Shown here: piece by piece, positions 8,517 through 19,271 of the stretch
Layout: the number at the start of each line of letters is the position of its first letter
Numbering within the stretch: position 1 is the first letter of the stretch
NCBI RefSeq assembly: GCF_003591655.1
Contig: NZ_QVRA01000026.1
Coordinates: forward strand, 1-57,166
Direction of reading: 5' to 3'
Origin: Sphingobium terrigena
GTDB lineage: Bacteria > Pseudomonadota > Alphaproteobacteria > Sphingomonadales > Sphingomonadaceae
Length of the DNA stretch: 57,166 nt
Position numbers and translations under genes: made by a program
The notes under the pieces: generated by a model
What the model saw: only the letters and a program-made list of their open reading frames with translations
Database searches by the model: none
What the model was told of the DNA's origin: nothing

Positions 8517-10298
8517 ATGCATTTCATCACCGCGCTGCTGGGCGTATACCGCGCGGAAATCGGCCTGTGCATCCTGGCATTGATGTTCATCGCCTTCGTG
8601 CGCGAACGCTATTCGCCCACGGTCATCGCAGTGGTCGGAGCCTGCGCCTTTGCCCTGCTTGGCCTGCTCGACGAAAAATCGCTCTTCTCCGTCTTTTCCA
8701 ACAGTGCGCCGCTGACCGTCGGGGCGATGTTCGTGCTGTCCGGCGCGCTGATCCGCACCGGGGTAATCAATCGCGTTGCCGACATCATCATGGCGCGCGC
8801 AAAAAAGCATCCCCGACTGGCATTGGCTGAAGTCGCGCTCGGCGCGGCGGTGCTGTCGGCATTCCTCAACAATACGCCCGTTGTCGTGCTGCTGATCCCG
8901 ATCATGTTCAAACTGGCGCAGGCGACCGGCTATCCGGTCAAGAAATTGCTGATTCCGATGAACACGATCGCGGTGCTGGGCGGCTGCCTCACCTTGATCG
9001 GCACATCGACCAACCTGATCGTCGCGGGCATCGCTGCCGATCAGGGGATGGAGCCGTTCGGCATTTTCGACATCACCCCCTATGGCCTGGCCGGTGCGGC
9101 CGCCGGGATCGTCGCCTTGCTCTGCCTGTCCTTCCTCCTGCCCAGCGATCCGCCCGCTATCAGTGGAGAAACGGGCGGCACGGTGCAGGATTATCTCACC
9201 GAACTGGTGGTGCCGCAGGATAGCGAACTGATCGGGCGGGAGATTGGCGCGCTTGGCCTGTTCAGCCCCTCGGTCGTCTTGCTCGGCCTCAAGCGCGGCG
9301 GCGAGATACGACGGCGCGAGATACTGACCGAAGAATTGCGCTCCGGCGACCGGTTGATCGTCCGCGCAGACGGCACCGCCATCATGACGCTGCGCGAATC
9401 GGGCGGGTTCGATCTGGGCGTGGCCGCCGATTCCAGCACATCGGCGCGCGAAGGTACGGTGATCGAAGCGATGGTCGCCCCCAGCCACCCTTCCATCGGG
9501 GAGCGGTTGCTGGACATTCCCTTCCTCCATGCCCTGCGCGTCCGCATCATCGGCATCCACCGGTCGCGCCATCTGCCCGGCCCTGCACTGGCCGAAGCGC
9601 GGGTGCGCGGCGCGGACCGACTGCTGATCGCGGGCAGCGACGACGCAATCCGATCGCTGCGGGACAATCCCCACTTGATCGGCGTCGACATCAGCCGCAC
9701 CCGCGCCTTTCGCCGCAACAAGGCGTGGATCGCCATGGCGGCGATGGCGGCGGTCGTGTTGCTGTCGGCGCTGGATGTGATCGGCATCGGCATGGCGGCC
9801 TTCATCGCCGTTGGGGTCATCCTCGTCACCCGCTGCATCGACCCCGAAGAAGCCTGGGCGGCGATCGATGGCGATGTGTTGATCCTGATCTTTGCGATGC
9901 TGGCGGTCGGCCTTGGGCTGGAACGGGCGGGCAGCGTGGCGCTGATGGTCGGCTGGATCACCCCGCTGCTGACCGTCGCGCCGGTCTGGTCGCTGGTGTT
10001 CATCATCTATTTCTTCGCGCTATTGCTGTCCGAACTGCTCAGCAACAATGCGGTCGCGGCGCTGCTGACGCCGATCACCATCGCGCTGGCGCAGCAATTG
10101 GGGGTCGATCCGCGCCCGCTGGTCATCGCCCTGATGATCGGTGCGTCCGCCTGCTTCGCCACCCCGATCGGTTATCAGACCAATGCGCTGGTATATGCGG
10201 CGGGCGATTATCGCTTCGCCGATTTCGTGCGGATCGGCGTGCCGATCAACATCATCGTCGGGCTGGCGGTGTGCAGCGCGCTCGTCTTGCTAGGTTAG
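8517..10298 (+). CDS. SLC13-family permease with two RCK_C domains
   Basis: Inner-membrane anion permease of the SLC13/DASS type, with about five helices at each end and two regulatory RCK_C (TrkA-C) domains between them (about residues 205-290 and 305-395). The first membrane half contains the family motif IGTSTNLIVAG near residue 165 and LNNTPVVVLLIP near 117; the second half has the mirror-image SELLSNNAVAALLTPITIAL. Members transport sulfate, dicarboxylates, citrate or other anions; the substrate cannot be read from the sequence. It stands alone behind a long structured leader, which suggests transcript-level control. Confidence 0.88.
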   Translation: MHFITALLGVYRAEIGLCILALMFIAFVRERYSPTVIAVVGACAFALLGLLDEKSLFSVFSNSAPLTVGAMFVLSGALIRTGVINRVADIIMARAKKHPRLALAEVALGAAVLSAFLNNTPVVVLLIPIMFKLAQATGYPVKKLLIPMNTIAVLGGCLTLIGTSTNLIVAGIAADQGMEPFGIFDITPYGLAGAAAGIVALLCLSFLLPSDPPAISGETGGTVQDYLTELVVPQDSELIGREIGALGLFSPSVVLLGLKRGGEIRRREILTEELRSGDRLIVRADGTAIMTLRESGGFDLGVAADSSTSAREGTVIEAMVAPSHPSIGERLLDIPFLHALRVRIIGIHRSRHLPGPALAEARVRGADRLLIAGSDDAIRSLRDNPHLIGVDISRTRAFRRNKAWIAMAAMAAVVLLSALDVIGIGMAAFIAVGVILVTRCIDPEEAWAAIDGDVLILIFAMLAVGLGLERAGSVALMVGWITPLLTVAPVWSLVFIIYFFALLLSELLSNNAVAALLTPITIALAQQLGVDPRPLVIALMIGASACFATPIGYQTNALVYAAGDYRFADFVRIGVPINIIVGLAVCSALVLLG

Positions 10299-10379
10299 GC
10301 GGCCAATCGCGCACGGGCGGCCCTGTTCGCCCGCCCGCGCGCCCGGCATCACGGCGCTCTATCCATTGAGGAACCCGCC

Positions 10380-11168
10380 ATGCCCAGCCTGCCCTTCACC
10401 CAGGTCGATGCCTTTGCCGACGAGCCATTTACCGGCAATCCCGCCGCCGTCATGCCGCTCGACCAGTGGCTCGACGATGCGACGCTTCAGGCGATTGCTG
10501 CGGAAAACAACCTGTCCGAAACCGCCTTCACGATTCCGACGCCGGATGACCCGGACGCAGACTATGCGCTGCGCTGGTTCACCCCGACGGTGGAGGTCAA
10601 ATTGTGCGGCCACGCCACGCTGGCCAGCGGCCATGTGCTGATCGGCGATCGGGACGCGATCCGTTTCCGCACCCGCCATGCCGGCGTGCTGACGGTCGTG
10701 CGGGCCGGGGCGGGCTATGAACTGTCGCTGCCCGCATGGGAGACGCAGGCCAAGCCGTTGCCCGATCTGGCGGCGGGGATGGGCGGCGATGTGCTGGAAA
10801 CGCGCTGGCGCGATGGCGGCTATGCCATCTTCGTCTATCGCGATGCCGCCGCGATCCGCGCCCTGACGCCCGATTTCGCCGCGCTCCGCCCGGCGGGCGA
10901 CCTGCTGCTGATGGCCACCGCGCCGGGGGACGATAGCGACATCATCAGCCGGGTTTTCGTGCCCGGCGGCGGGGTGGATGAGGATCCCGTCACCGGGTCG
11001 GCGCATGGCCTGCTCACCCCTTATTGGGCGGCGCGACTGGGCAAGACGGCGATCAGCGCGGTGCAGGCATCGGCCCGCGGCGGGCGCTTGGGCTGCACGC
11101 TGGCGGGCGACCGGGTGATCCTGACCGGCGGGTGCCGGACGGTGATCGAAGGGCGCTTCCTGCTTTAG
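10380..11168 (+). CDS. PhzF family isomerase-like protein
   Basis: Cytoplasmic protein of the PhzF/YddE family, which share a diaminopimelate-epimerase fold; the reaction of most members is unknown. The 262 residues begin FTQVDAFADEPFTGNPAAVMPL, the usual N-terminal signature, and include NNLSETAFTIP with the family's catalytic-type Glu, LCGHATLASGHVL near 78, and DPVTGSAHGLLTPYW near 205. No phenazine genes are nearby, so this is not evidence of phenazine production. A GAGGAA ribosome site precedes the ATG. The gene converges with and overlaps the end of the serine-hydrolase gene by four bases. Confidence 0.9.
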   Translation: MPSLPFTQVDAFADEPFTGNPAAVMPLDQWLDDATLQAIAAENNLSETAFTIPTPDDPDADYALRWFTPTVEVKLCGHATLASGHVLIGDRDAIRFRTRHAGVLTVVRAGAGYELSLPAWETQAKPLPDLAAGMGGDVLETRWRDGGYAIFVYRDAAAIRALTPDFAALRPAGDLLLMATAPGDDSDIISRVFVPGGGVDEDPVTGSAHGLLTPYWAARLGKTAISAVQASARGGRLGCTLAGDRVILTGGCRTVIEGRFLL

Positions 11169-12289
11169 CCCGGAAACAGTCCGATCAGCCGGGCCAGCGC
11201 CGTCTTGACCGCGACCCGCTGTTCCTTGTGCGGCGACATGCCGATCCGCACGACGGTCAGCCGCTGCGACGGGGACACGAGGATATATTGGCCATTATGA
11301 CCCACGCAGCCGAACAGGCTTGTGGGCGCCTGTCCCGGCATCAGCGCGCTCTCGCTGCTTTCCCGGTTGAGCCACAGATGCGCGCCATAGGCCGGGTTGC
11401 GCGCCGATGGCGTGGTCATGATGTCGATCCATTTTTCCGGCAATATCTGGTGGCCGGTCGGGCTGCGGCCATGGCGGCGGAGCAATTCGCCAAAGCGGCC
11501 ATAATCGCGCGCGGTCATGTGCAGGATGCTGCCGCCGATCATCGTGCCCGCAGCGTCATATTCGGGCGTCAGGCTGGGCAATTGGCCCGGCGCCTTCAGC
11601 CTGCCGTCGATGAACATCTGCATCGCCCGCCGCCGCGCGTCGGGATCGTCGCTGTTGGTCAGCATCCGCGTCATCAGGTCGGTCAGGATCATCGTGCTGC
11701 CGGTCGAGTAGGAAAAGGTCGATCCGGGGGCATGGGCCAGCGGCTTGGCCTCGGCAAAGCCGCTCATATCCTGCGCGCCGTCGGCAAACAGCATCCGCAC
11801 CGTATCGCCAGCAGGCAGCGGATCGCCATCCTCGACATGGTCCAGCCCCGACGTCATCGTCAGCAACTGGCGCAGCGTAATCCGCCCGCGCGGGTCGCCC
11901 GGCTGGCGCCACGCATCGACCGGCACCGGCGCGTCGAGCGCCAGTCGCCCGTCGGACACCATCAGCCCGACCAGCACCGCCGTCACGCTCTTGGCGATCG
12001 ACCAGGACAGCAATTTCGTGTCCGGGCCGAAACCGGGCGCATAGCGTTCCGCAATGACCTGCCCGTCGCGCATCACCAGCAAGGCGCGCGTGTCGCCCAT
12101 GTCGTTATCGTCGAACAGCGGGTCGATCGCGGCGCGCAGCGCGGCCTCGTTCACCACCGCGTCGCGCGACACGCGATAGAGCGGCTGCGGATCGGCCGCG
12201 CGCACGCTCCAAAGCCCGCCCGCGCCGACCAGCGCGGCCAGGGCCACGCCCAGGCCAAGCCGCTTTACGCTGTTCCATTCCCTCTTCAT
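11165..12289 (-). CDS. Secreted serine hydrolase, beta-lactamase/class C family
   Basis: Penicillin-binding-protein-fold hydrolase (Pfam Beta-lactamase type, like esterase EstB or DD-peptidases); substrate unknown. The 374-residue protein has an N-terminal hydrophobic anchor or signal (about 11-30). The catalytic SxxK is S97-I-A-K100 in LLSWSIAKSVTAVL; a Tyr motif appears as FSYSTGSTMIL, and a late HNGQYILV stands in for the third box. I see no evidence that it gives antibiotic resistance. It is divergent from the small membrane protein gene at 12,328, 38 bases away, so the two may share a control region. Confidence 0.85.
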   Translation of the reverse strand: MKREWNSVKRLGLGVALAALVGAGGLWSVRAADPQPLYRVSRDAVVNEAALRAAIDPLFDDNDMGDTRALLVMRDGQVIAERYAPGFGPDTKLLSWSIAKSVTAVLVGLMVSDGRLALDAPVPVDAWRQPGDPRGRITLRQLLTMTSGLDHVEDGDPLPAGDTVRMLFADGAQDMSGFAEAKPLAHAPGSTFSYSTGSTMILTDLMTRMLTNSDDPDARRRAMQMFIDGRLKAPGQLPSLTPEYDAAGTMIGGSILHMTARDYGRFGELLRRHGRSPTGHQILPEKWIDIMTTPSARNPAYGAHLWLNRESSESALMPGQAPTSLFGCVGHNGQYILVSPSQRLTVVRIGMSPHKEQRVAVKTALARLIGLFPG

Positions 12290-12327
12290 AAGCCGCGGCC
12301 TTAGCCATCCCCAACCGAGTCGGGAAT

Positions 12328-12648
12328 ATGCCGGGTCGCCGGACGATCATTTATCTTGCCTTTGCGCTCTGCCTGTCGCTCCTGATCGCGCTTGGCTGGC
12401 ACTGGAACAGCCTGCGTGATCAGGCCCGATTGGGCGCTGCCTATGGCGCGCGGCTGACCTGTTCCTGCCGCTATGTCGAAGGGCGCGCGATGGGCAGTTG
12501 CGCCGATGACAAGGAACCGGGCATGGCGCTGGTTCGACTGACCGACCGGCCAGAGAATGAGGCGGTGGACGCCAGCGTCCCGCTCATGGCCACCCGCACC
12601 GCCCGCTTCCGCCCCGGCTGGGGCTGCCTGCTCGATCCGGTGGAATGA
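12328..12648 (+). CDS. Small membrane-anchored protein of unknown function
   Basis: A 106-residue protein with an N-terminal membrane anchor (about 7-24, IIYLAFALCLSLLIALGW) and a short soluble part that would face the periplasm. Three cysteines stand out, two in a CSC pair (LTCSCRYVEGR), then GSC and a late GWGCLLDP. Disulfide bonding is plausible. I do not recognise a family. It is divergent from the serine hydrolase, and related gene pairs may therefore be worth checking for co-occurrence. Confidence 0.65.
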   Translation: MPGRRTIIYLAFALCLSLLIALGWHWNSLRDQARLGAAYGARLTCSCRYVEGRAMGSCADDKEPGMALVRLTDRPENEAVDASVPLMATRTARFRPGWGCLLDPVE

Positions 12649-12658
12649 AGCGGACCAG

Positions 12659-12850
12659 AAGCGACCTTCTCCCCGGCGGGGGAGAAGGATACGCAGCCTT
12701 GGCGACGAAGGCGCCTAGGCGAAGTTGGATGAGGGGGATCGGCGCTGATCGTGCGCGCAGCGGTGCGGTCGCTACACCCTCACCCAGCTGCGACTAAGGC
12801 TGCAAGCAGCCAAGTCTGCGCAGCCCTCTCCCTCAAGGGAGAGGGATAAG
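12659..12850. repeat. Intergenic mosaic repeat, copy 2 (inverted)
   Basis: The 280-base gap before recQ is mostly repeat. It starts with CCTTCTCCCC...GGGGGAGAAGG, continues with CCTTGGCGACGAAGGCGCC, and ends with CTGCAAGCAGCCAAGTCTGC and CCCTCTCCCTCAAGGGAGAGGG. Read on the minus strand these are the same blocks in the same order as 115-298. Confidence 0.65.
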
Positions 12851-12930
12851 GGACGTCCGCTACCCCCGCACCACCATCATAACGCAACACCCACTGGCCC
12901 CCCTGCGCCCAAGTCGCTAGAGGCCATGCG

Positions 12931-14703
<1,773 letters not shown>

Positions 14704-14709
14704 ACGGTA

Positions 14710-14783
14710 TCGCGCAGAGGCGCAGAGGACGCAGAGACCCAATCATAGCTTTTTATCTCCGCGCTCTCTGCGCCTCTGCGCGA
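14710..14783. repeat. Inverted repeat after recQ
   Basis: Two perfect 18-base arms, TCGCGCAGAGGCGCAGAG (14,710-14,727) and its complement (14,766-14,783), separated by 38 bases. It lies directly after the recQ stop and before the TIGR01244 gene. It could end the recQ transcript or be an unlinked repeat; similar GCAGAGGCGCAGAG palindromes occur in many bacterial genomes. Confidence 0.6.
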
Positions 14784-14845
14784 ACCAAATCTCTTGAAAC
14801 CTTGGATATGAGCGCGCATGGCAGCGGCAAAAGGAGACGCACCCC

Positions 14846-15274
14846 ATGTTCCGCAAGCTGACCGACCATATCCTCGTTTCCCCCCAGATCACGATCGATC
14901 AGGTGGCGGAGGCCAAGGCGCAGGGTGTGACGATGATCGTCAACAACCGCCCCGATGACGAGGAGCCGGGTCAGGTCAACGGCGCGGAAATCGAAGCCGC
15001 GGCCAAGGCGGCGGGCATCGCCTATGTCGCCGTACCCGTAGCCCATGGCGGCTTTGCGCCCTGGCAGCTTGATGGCATGGCCGCCGCGCTGGAACAGGCC
15101 GGGACGGGCAAGACGCTCGCTTATTGCCGGTCAGGCACCCGCAGCACATTGCTCTGGGCGCTCACCCGCGCGCGGGCAGGGGATAATGGCGACGTGCTGG
15201 CAGCGCAGGCCGCCGCCGCAGGCTATGACATCACCCCGGTGCGCCAGATCATGGACGCGCTCAAGAGCGACTGA
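14846..15274 (+). CDS. TIGR01244 family protein (DUF442, phosphatase-like)
   Basis: Small cytoplasmic protein with a dual-specificity-phosphatase-like fold; called sulfur transferase or phosphatase in different annotations, function unproven. The 142 residues run FRKLTDHILVSPQIT, MIVNNRPDDEEPGQVNG and the P-loop CRSGTRS near residue 95, which fits the Cys-x5-Arg active site. Relatives occur alone or fused to beta-lactamase-fold dioxygenases (Blh type). The start has a good AAGGAGA ribosome site. Confidence 0.88.
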   Translation: MFRKLTDHILVSPQITIDQVAEAKAQGVTMIVNNRPDDEEPGQVNGAEIEAAAKAAGIAYVAVPVAHGGFAPWQLDGMAAALEQAGTGKTLAYCRSGTRSTLLWALTRARAGDNGDVLAAQAAAAGYDITPVRQIMDALKSD

Positions 15275-15976
15275 TCACTGCTCCTCGCACCGCCCGGTAA
15301 ATTCGGTCGCCGCGCGCACATGGACGATGCGCGTGCGGCGATCATAATCGATGCGCGGCTTGTTCAGCCCGTTCATGCGATAGCTGCCCGTAATCCGGTC
15401 CGGCGTCACCAGCAGGTCGGCGATCGGCCACCAGCCGTCGCTCCCGCCCGAATGGATCGGCGACACCAGCTTGCCGGACGGATGAACCCGGCCGACGCCA
15501 TCGGCAATCTCGATCTCCAGATCGGACGAGAAGGCTTCGCGGCCCATCGTCGTGCCAAATTCCGGCTCGAATTTGCGCGACTTGCGATTGTAGCGATAGC
15601 CGGACGTGCTTTGCGTCGCAGGCCCGCTGCCCGCGCCGATACAGACCAGCGAAATCCGGTCGTACGGCTGCGTTGGCCGCGTTGCCGCGCCGCCGCCAGC
15701 ATTGCAATTGGCCGCCGGAACCGTGCCGATCGCGTTGTAGCGGCCCTCCGCCGTCGCCACCGAAATGCACTGCCGCTGCCGGTCGCTCCACCAGAAGGAC
15801 CATTTCGTGTCCCGCACCACATTGGTGGTGACGAAGCGATAGCCCCGCGCCTCCAGCTGGGTTTCGCCCCCGGCGGCCCTGGCACCGACCAGGTCGGCGA
15901 CATCGGGCGGGGTCTGGGCGATGGCGGGGTTCGCGGATGCCGCCAGCAGGACGGCTATCACAGGCAGGCAACGCAT
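15275..15976 (-). CDS. Secreted protein of unknown function
   Basis: The 233-residue product has a signal peptide (MRCLPVIAVLLAASANPAIAQ, cleavage after about residue 21) and would be periplasmic. The mature part begins PPDVADLVGARAAGGETQLEARGYRF and contains WSFWWSDRQRQCISVATAEGRY, a pattern I associate with small periplasmic proteins of sphingomonads but cannot name. The gene ends one base after the end of the convergent TIGR01244 gene. It lies next to another unknown membrane protein on the same strand. Confidence 0.7.
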   Translation of the reverse strand: MRCLPVIAVLLAASANPAIAQTPPDVADLVGARAAGGETQLEARGYRFVTTNVVRDTKWSFWWSDRQRQCISVATAEGRYNAIGTVPAANCNAGGGAATRPTQPYDRISLVCIGAGSGPATQSTSGYRYNRKSRKFEPEFGTTMGREAFSSDLEIEIADGVGRVHPSGKLVSPIHSGGSDGWWPIADLLVTPDRITGSYRMNGLNKPRIDYDRRTRIVHVRAATEFTGRCEEQ

Positions 15977-16011
15977 GGATCAATCCTCCTGACAGGGCGC
16001 TGACATGAACA

Positions 16012-16683
16012 TTAGCGCGTGAACAGAAATCCGACGATAAGGAACAGGGTAAATGCTTCAAACAGGGTGATGGCAACCGCACCGATCGCGGAAATATAGC
16101 CGGTTTCCAGCTTCATGGCGAACCAGCGTGTCTCGATGATGACATAATAGACTATGCTTGCGACAACCAGCCCGATGCCGCCCATATAGGCGGCCGGAAT
16201 TGTCGTGCGGGCCAGGCTGATGCCTATGCCAATGCCCAGCGCGAACACGCCGGTGGGATAGCATTGCGCGTAAAAGGGCGCGCGCAGCGCATTGCGGTCG
16301 ATCGGCAGGCCGCGCCGGCGCACCATCCTTGTCGCGGTAAACAGGGAAAAGGACGCAAAAACCACAAGGCGCAGCACCAGCGCGCTGGCATCGTCATTGA
16401 CCAGTCCGGCCAGCCCGTGCCGGTCCGCAACGATCGCGTCGACCTGCCCCAGCGCCAGCGAAACCGCATGGGCCATCAGCAGCGCAATCGCCAGGAACAG
16501 CGGCGGGCTGAGCGCTGCGCCATATTGCGCGTCATCGGGCAGCGCGAGCTGGTCATCGGCATAGTCCATCATCGCAAAGGGATGGATGATCGAACGCCAC
16601 AGCGTCAGCGGGAAGAAGAGCAGCCAGCTCATGACTTCGTAGAGAAGCTCGTCGAGCGAGTTGATCCATTTCATGAAATCCAT
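16012..16683 (-). CDS. Integral membrane protein of unknown function
   Basis: The 223 residues include an amphipathic start (MDFMKWINSLDELLYEVMSWLLFFPLTLWRSIIHPF) and about five transmembrane segments, with ISAIGAVAITLFEAFTLFLIVGFLFT at the end. The opening block with its W, P and H residues looks conserved-domain-like; I recognise no transporter motif. The gap to the downstream secreted-protein gene is 35 bases, so the two are probably co-transcribed. Confidence 0.7.
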   Translation of the reverse strand: MDFMKWINSLDELLYEVMSWLLFFPLTLWRSIIHPFAMMDYADDQLALPDDAQYGAALSPPLFLAIALLMAHAVSLALGQVDAIVADRHGLAGLVNDDASALVLRLVVFASFSLFTATRMVRRRGLPIDRNALRAPFYAQCYPTGVFALGIGIGISLARTTIPAAYMGGIGLVVASIVYYVIIETRWFAMKLETGYISAIGAVAITLFEAFTLFLIVGFLFTR

Positions 16684-16739
16684 GGCGCATCATCGAACAA
16701 AGCCGGTGCGCAGGGCAATCCCCTTAGAACATGGAAATC

Positions 16740-17735
16740 TCAGCCCTCCACCGTCACATGCTCCATCCGCGGCAACGTCCGCACCCGCGCGCGTATCCGC
16801 GCGGCGTCCGCGCCCGGTGCCAGGCTGATGATCGACGCATGGGCATGGGGTCCGATGCGCCAGACATGCAGGTCGCGGATGGTCGCGCCCTCGGCCTCTA
16901 CCAGCGTCCGCACTGTCGCCATCAGCGCCGGTTCGGCGGTATCGAGCAGGATCGCGGCGGTATCCTTCATCAGGCCCCAGGCCCAGCGCGCGATCACTAC
17001 CGCACCCAGCAGGCCGACCGCCGGGTCCATCCACCACCAGCCGAGATATCGCCCCGCCAGCAACGCCGCGATCGCCAGCACTGACGTCAGCGCATCGGTC
17101 AGCACATGCACATAGGCAGCGCGCAGATTATTGTCGGCATGGCCATGCTTGGCACCATCGGCGTGATCATGCCCGTCATGATCATGGCTATGGTCATGCC
17201 CCAGCAGAAAGGCACTGATGATATTGATGACCAGCCCGACGACTGCCACCAAAGTCGCCTCGCCAAAGGCAACCTCGACCGGCTGAAAGAAGCGCATCCC
17301 CGATTCGATCGCAATGAACAGCGCCATGACGCCCAGCAACAGCGCGGACGCAAAGCCTGACAGGTCGCCGACCTTGCCGGTGCCAAAGGTAAAGCGCGGG
17401 TTGCGCGCGTGCCGCCTGGCATAGCCATAGGCCGCCGCCGCCACCGCCAGCGCGCCCGCGTGCGTGGCCATATGAAAGCCATCGGCCAGCAGCGCCATCG
17501 ACCCGGTGGTCCAGCCCGCGACAATCTCCACCACCATGGTCGCGGCGGTCAGCCAGACGACCCACAGGGTGCGCTTCGCATTCTCGTCATGCCCGGCGGA
17601 CAGATAGATATGGTCGAAATAATGGCTGTCCTCGCCATCGCCGCCTTGCAGCGATGCAGCATTTTCCAGCCCCTGGTCATGGTCCCGATCATGGGCATGA
17701 TGGCCATGATGATGATGGTCGTTATGCATCGTCAT
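16740..17735 (-). CDS. dmeF: Cation diffusion facilitator, DmeF-type metal exporter
   Basis: Inner-membrane proton-coupled exporter of divalent metals, by family Co2+/Ni2+ and possibly Fe2+/Zn2+. The 331 residues have a His-rich N-terminus (HNDHHHHGHH, HDRDHD), six helices, the metal-site pattern LLADGFHMATH in helix 2 and HVLTDALTSVLA in helix 5, and a second His/Asp-rich loop between helices 4 and 5 (GHDHSHDHDGHDH). The soluble C-terminal domain follows (RDLHVWRIGPHAHA). It overlaps the upstream regulator gene by four bases (ATGA). DmeF is chosen over ZitB/CzcD because of the RcnR/CsoR-type regulator and operator next to it. Confidence 0.9.
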   Translation of the reverse strand: MTMHNDHHHHGHHAHDRDHDQGLENAASLQGGDGEDSHYFDHIYLSAGHDENAKRTLWVVWLTAATMVVEIVAGWTTGSMALLADGFHMATHAGALAVAAAAYGYARRHARNPRFTFGTGKVGDLSGFASALLLGVMALFIAIESGMRFFQPVEVAFGEATLVAVVGLVINIISAFLLGHDHSHDHDGHDHADGAKHGHADNNLRAAYVHVLTDALTSVLAIAALLAGRYLGWWWMDPAVGLLGAVVIARWAWGLMKDTAAILLDTAEPALMATVRTLVEAEGATIRDLHVWRIGPHAHASIISLAPGADAARIRARVRTLPRMEHVTVEG

Positions 17736-18004
17736 TTCCCGTAGCGGCGGATCAGCGCCAGCATTTCCTCACTCGCGGCTGTGCGCTCGGCATCGGTCAG
17801 GCCGGGCCGGGCGACATGCTCGCGCATATGCTGTTCGATCAGCTCCTCCATCAGACTGCCCACCGCGCCGCGGACCGACGCCACCAGTTGCAGCGTTTCG
17901 GAGCAACCCGCGTCCCCCGCCAATTGGCGCTCGACGGCAGCCACCTGTCCCGCGATACGGCGCACCCGCGCCAGCAACTTGTCCCGATCCGCGATAATAT
18001 GCAT
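17732..18004 (-). CDS. dmeR: Metal-responsive repressor, RcnR/CsoR family (DmeR)
   Basis: All-helical DNA-binding repressor that releases its operator when it binds nickel or cobalt. I place the start at 18,004 (MHIIADRDKLLARVRR), giving 90 residues, the usual size; a longer reading to 18,088 has no ribosome site and runs through the operator. His2, Cys34, His59 and His63 fall at the positions of the RcnR ligands His3, Cys35, His60 and His64. The gene begins right next to a palindromic operator and overlaps dmeF, so the repressor probably controls its own operon. Confidence 0.9.
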   Translation of the reverse strand: MHIIADRDKLLARVRRIAGQVAAVERQLAGDAGCSETLQLVASVRGAVGSLMEELIEQHMREHVARPGLTDAERTAASEEMLALIRRYGK

Positions 18005-18024
18005 AGGATAGCCCCCTATCCTAT
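18003..18024 (-). promoter_or_regulatory. DmeR operator overlapping the dmeR start
   Basis: An exact palindrome, ATAGGATAG-CCCC-CTATCCTAT, with AT-rich flanks and a central C/G tract, the layout known for RcnR/DmeR sites. On the minus strand the G run doubles as the Shine-Dalgarno sequence, about eight bases before the ATG. A TATTATAG stretch just upstream could be the -10 box. Confidence 0.75.
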
Positions 18025-18122
18025 AATAGCGATCATGACAAGATGCCCTGCTTCCCCAAAAACCATGCCGCCGCGGCATTTGAGTCATGGCCTTGTCCTA
18101 TCGCCTCCCCTAACAGGATGGC

Positions 18123-19271
18123 ATGACCAAGCGGGTGGAATGCGATCTGGCGATCCTTGGCGGCGGCCTGGCGGGCAGCCTGATCGCGCTTGCCTTCGCC
18201 GCGCGGCGACCCGACGTGCGGCTGACGCTGATCGAGCGTGACGCGGTCATTGGCGGCAATCATATCTGGTCCTTCTTCGATGGCGATGTTGTGCCGGGTG
18301 ACCGCTGGCTGGTCGATCCGCTGGTCAGCCATCGCTGGCCGCAGGGCCATGAAGTCCGCTTTCCCGGCCATCAGCGGCGGCTCGACACCCCCTATAACAG
18401 TGTCGCCTCGCCCAAGCTCGACGCCCATGTCCGCGCCGTACTGGGCGACGCCGTGTTGACCGGGGCGGATGCCATGTCCGTTTCACCGTCGGGCATCACG
18501 CTGGCGGACGGGCGAGAGATTGCAGCGGGTGCGGTCATCGACGCGCGTGGCGCGGGCGATCTGTCGATGCTGCGCTGCGGCTGGCAGAAATTTGTCGGCC
18601 ATACGCTGCGGCTGGATGCACCCCATGGGATCGACCGGCCGGTGATCATGGACGCAACCGTGGACCAGATCGATGGCTATCGCTTCGTCTATCTGCTGCC
18701 CTGGGACGCGCGCACCATTTTCATTGAGGACACCTATTACAGCAACAGCGCGGCGCTGGATGTCGCCACCATCGGCGCGCGCATCGCCGCCTATGCGCAG
18801 GCAAAGGGCTGGCACGGCACGGTCATCCACCGCGAACAGGGCGTCCTCCCGGTCGTTCATGGCGGGGATTTCGACGCCTATTGGCCCAGTGACGATCCGA
18901 TCGCGCGGGCCGGGGTGCGGGCAGGGCTGTTTCAACCGATGACCGGCTATTCGCTGCCCGACGCGGTGCGCTTTGCCACCTGGCTGGTGGACCAGCCGCT
19001 TGATCGTCTGGCTGCCGTCACCCGCGCCCGCGCCGCTGCCCACTGGCGCAACGGCAGCTATTATCGCCTGCTCGGCAAGATGCTGTTCGGCGCGGCGCAG
19101 CCCGACCAGCGCTGGCGCATCTTTGCCCGCTTCTATCGCCTGTCCGCACCGCTCATCCAGCGCTTCTACGCCGGGCGCTCCACCCTCACCGACCGCATCC
19201 GCATCTTGTGCGGACGCCCCCCCGTGCCCATAAGGGATGCCATGCGAACATTGTTGAATCCGCCCGCCTGA
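18123..19271 (+). CDS. crtY: Lycopene beta-cyclase
   Basis: Flavoprotein that cyclises the ends of lycopene to give beta-carotene. The 382 residues start with an FAD-binding fold, DLAILGGGLAGSLIALAFA, then LIERDAVIGGNHIWSFF, typical of bacterial CrtY. A middle block YRFVYLLPWDARTIFIEDTYYS and the late FQPMTGYSLPDAVRFA also match the family. Its TGA shares a base with the crtI ATG (TGATG), showing translational coupling. It is divergent from dmeR with about 118 bases between starts, room for a promoter that I cannot place with confidence. Confidence 0.95.
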   Translation: MTKRVECDLAILGGGLAGSLIALAFAARRPDVRLTLIERDAVIGGNHIWSFFDGDVVPGDRWLVDPLVSHRWPQGHEVRFPGHQRRLDTPYNSVASPKLDAHVRAVLGDAVLTGADAMSVSPSGITLADGREIAAGAVIDARGAGDLSMLRCGWQKFVGHTLRLDAPHGIDRPVIMDATVDQIDGYRFVYLLPWDARTIFIEDTYYSNSAALDVATIGARIAAYAQAKGWHGTVIHREQGVLPVVHGGDFDAYWPSDDPIARAGVRAGLFQPMTGYSLPDAVRFATWLVDQPLDRLAAVTRARAAAHWRNGSYYRLLGKMLFGAAQPDQRWRIFARFYRLSAPLIQRFYAGRSTLTDRIRILCGRPPVPIRDAMRTLLNPPA

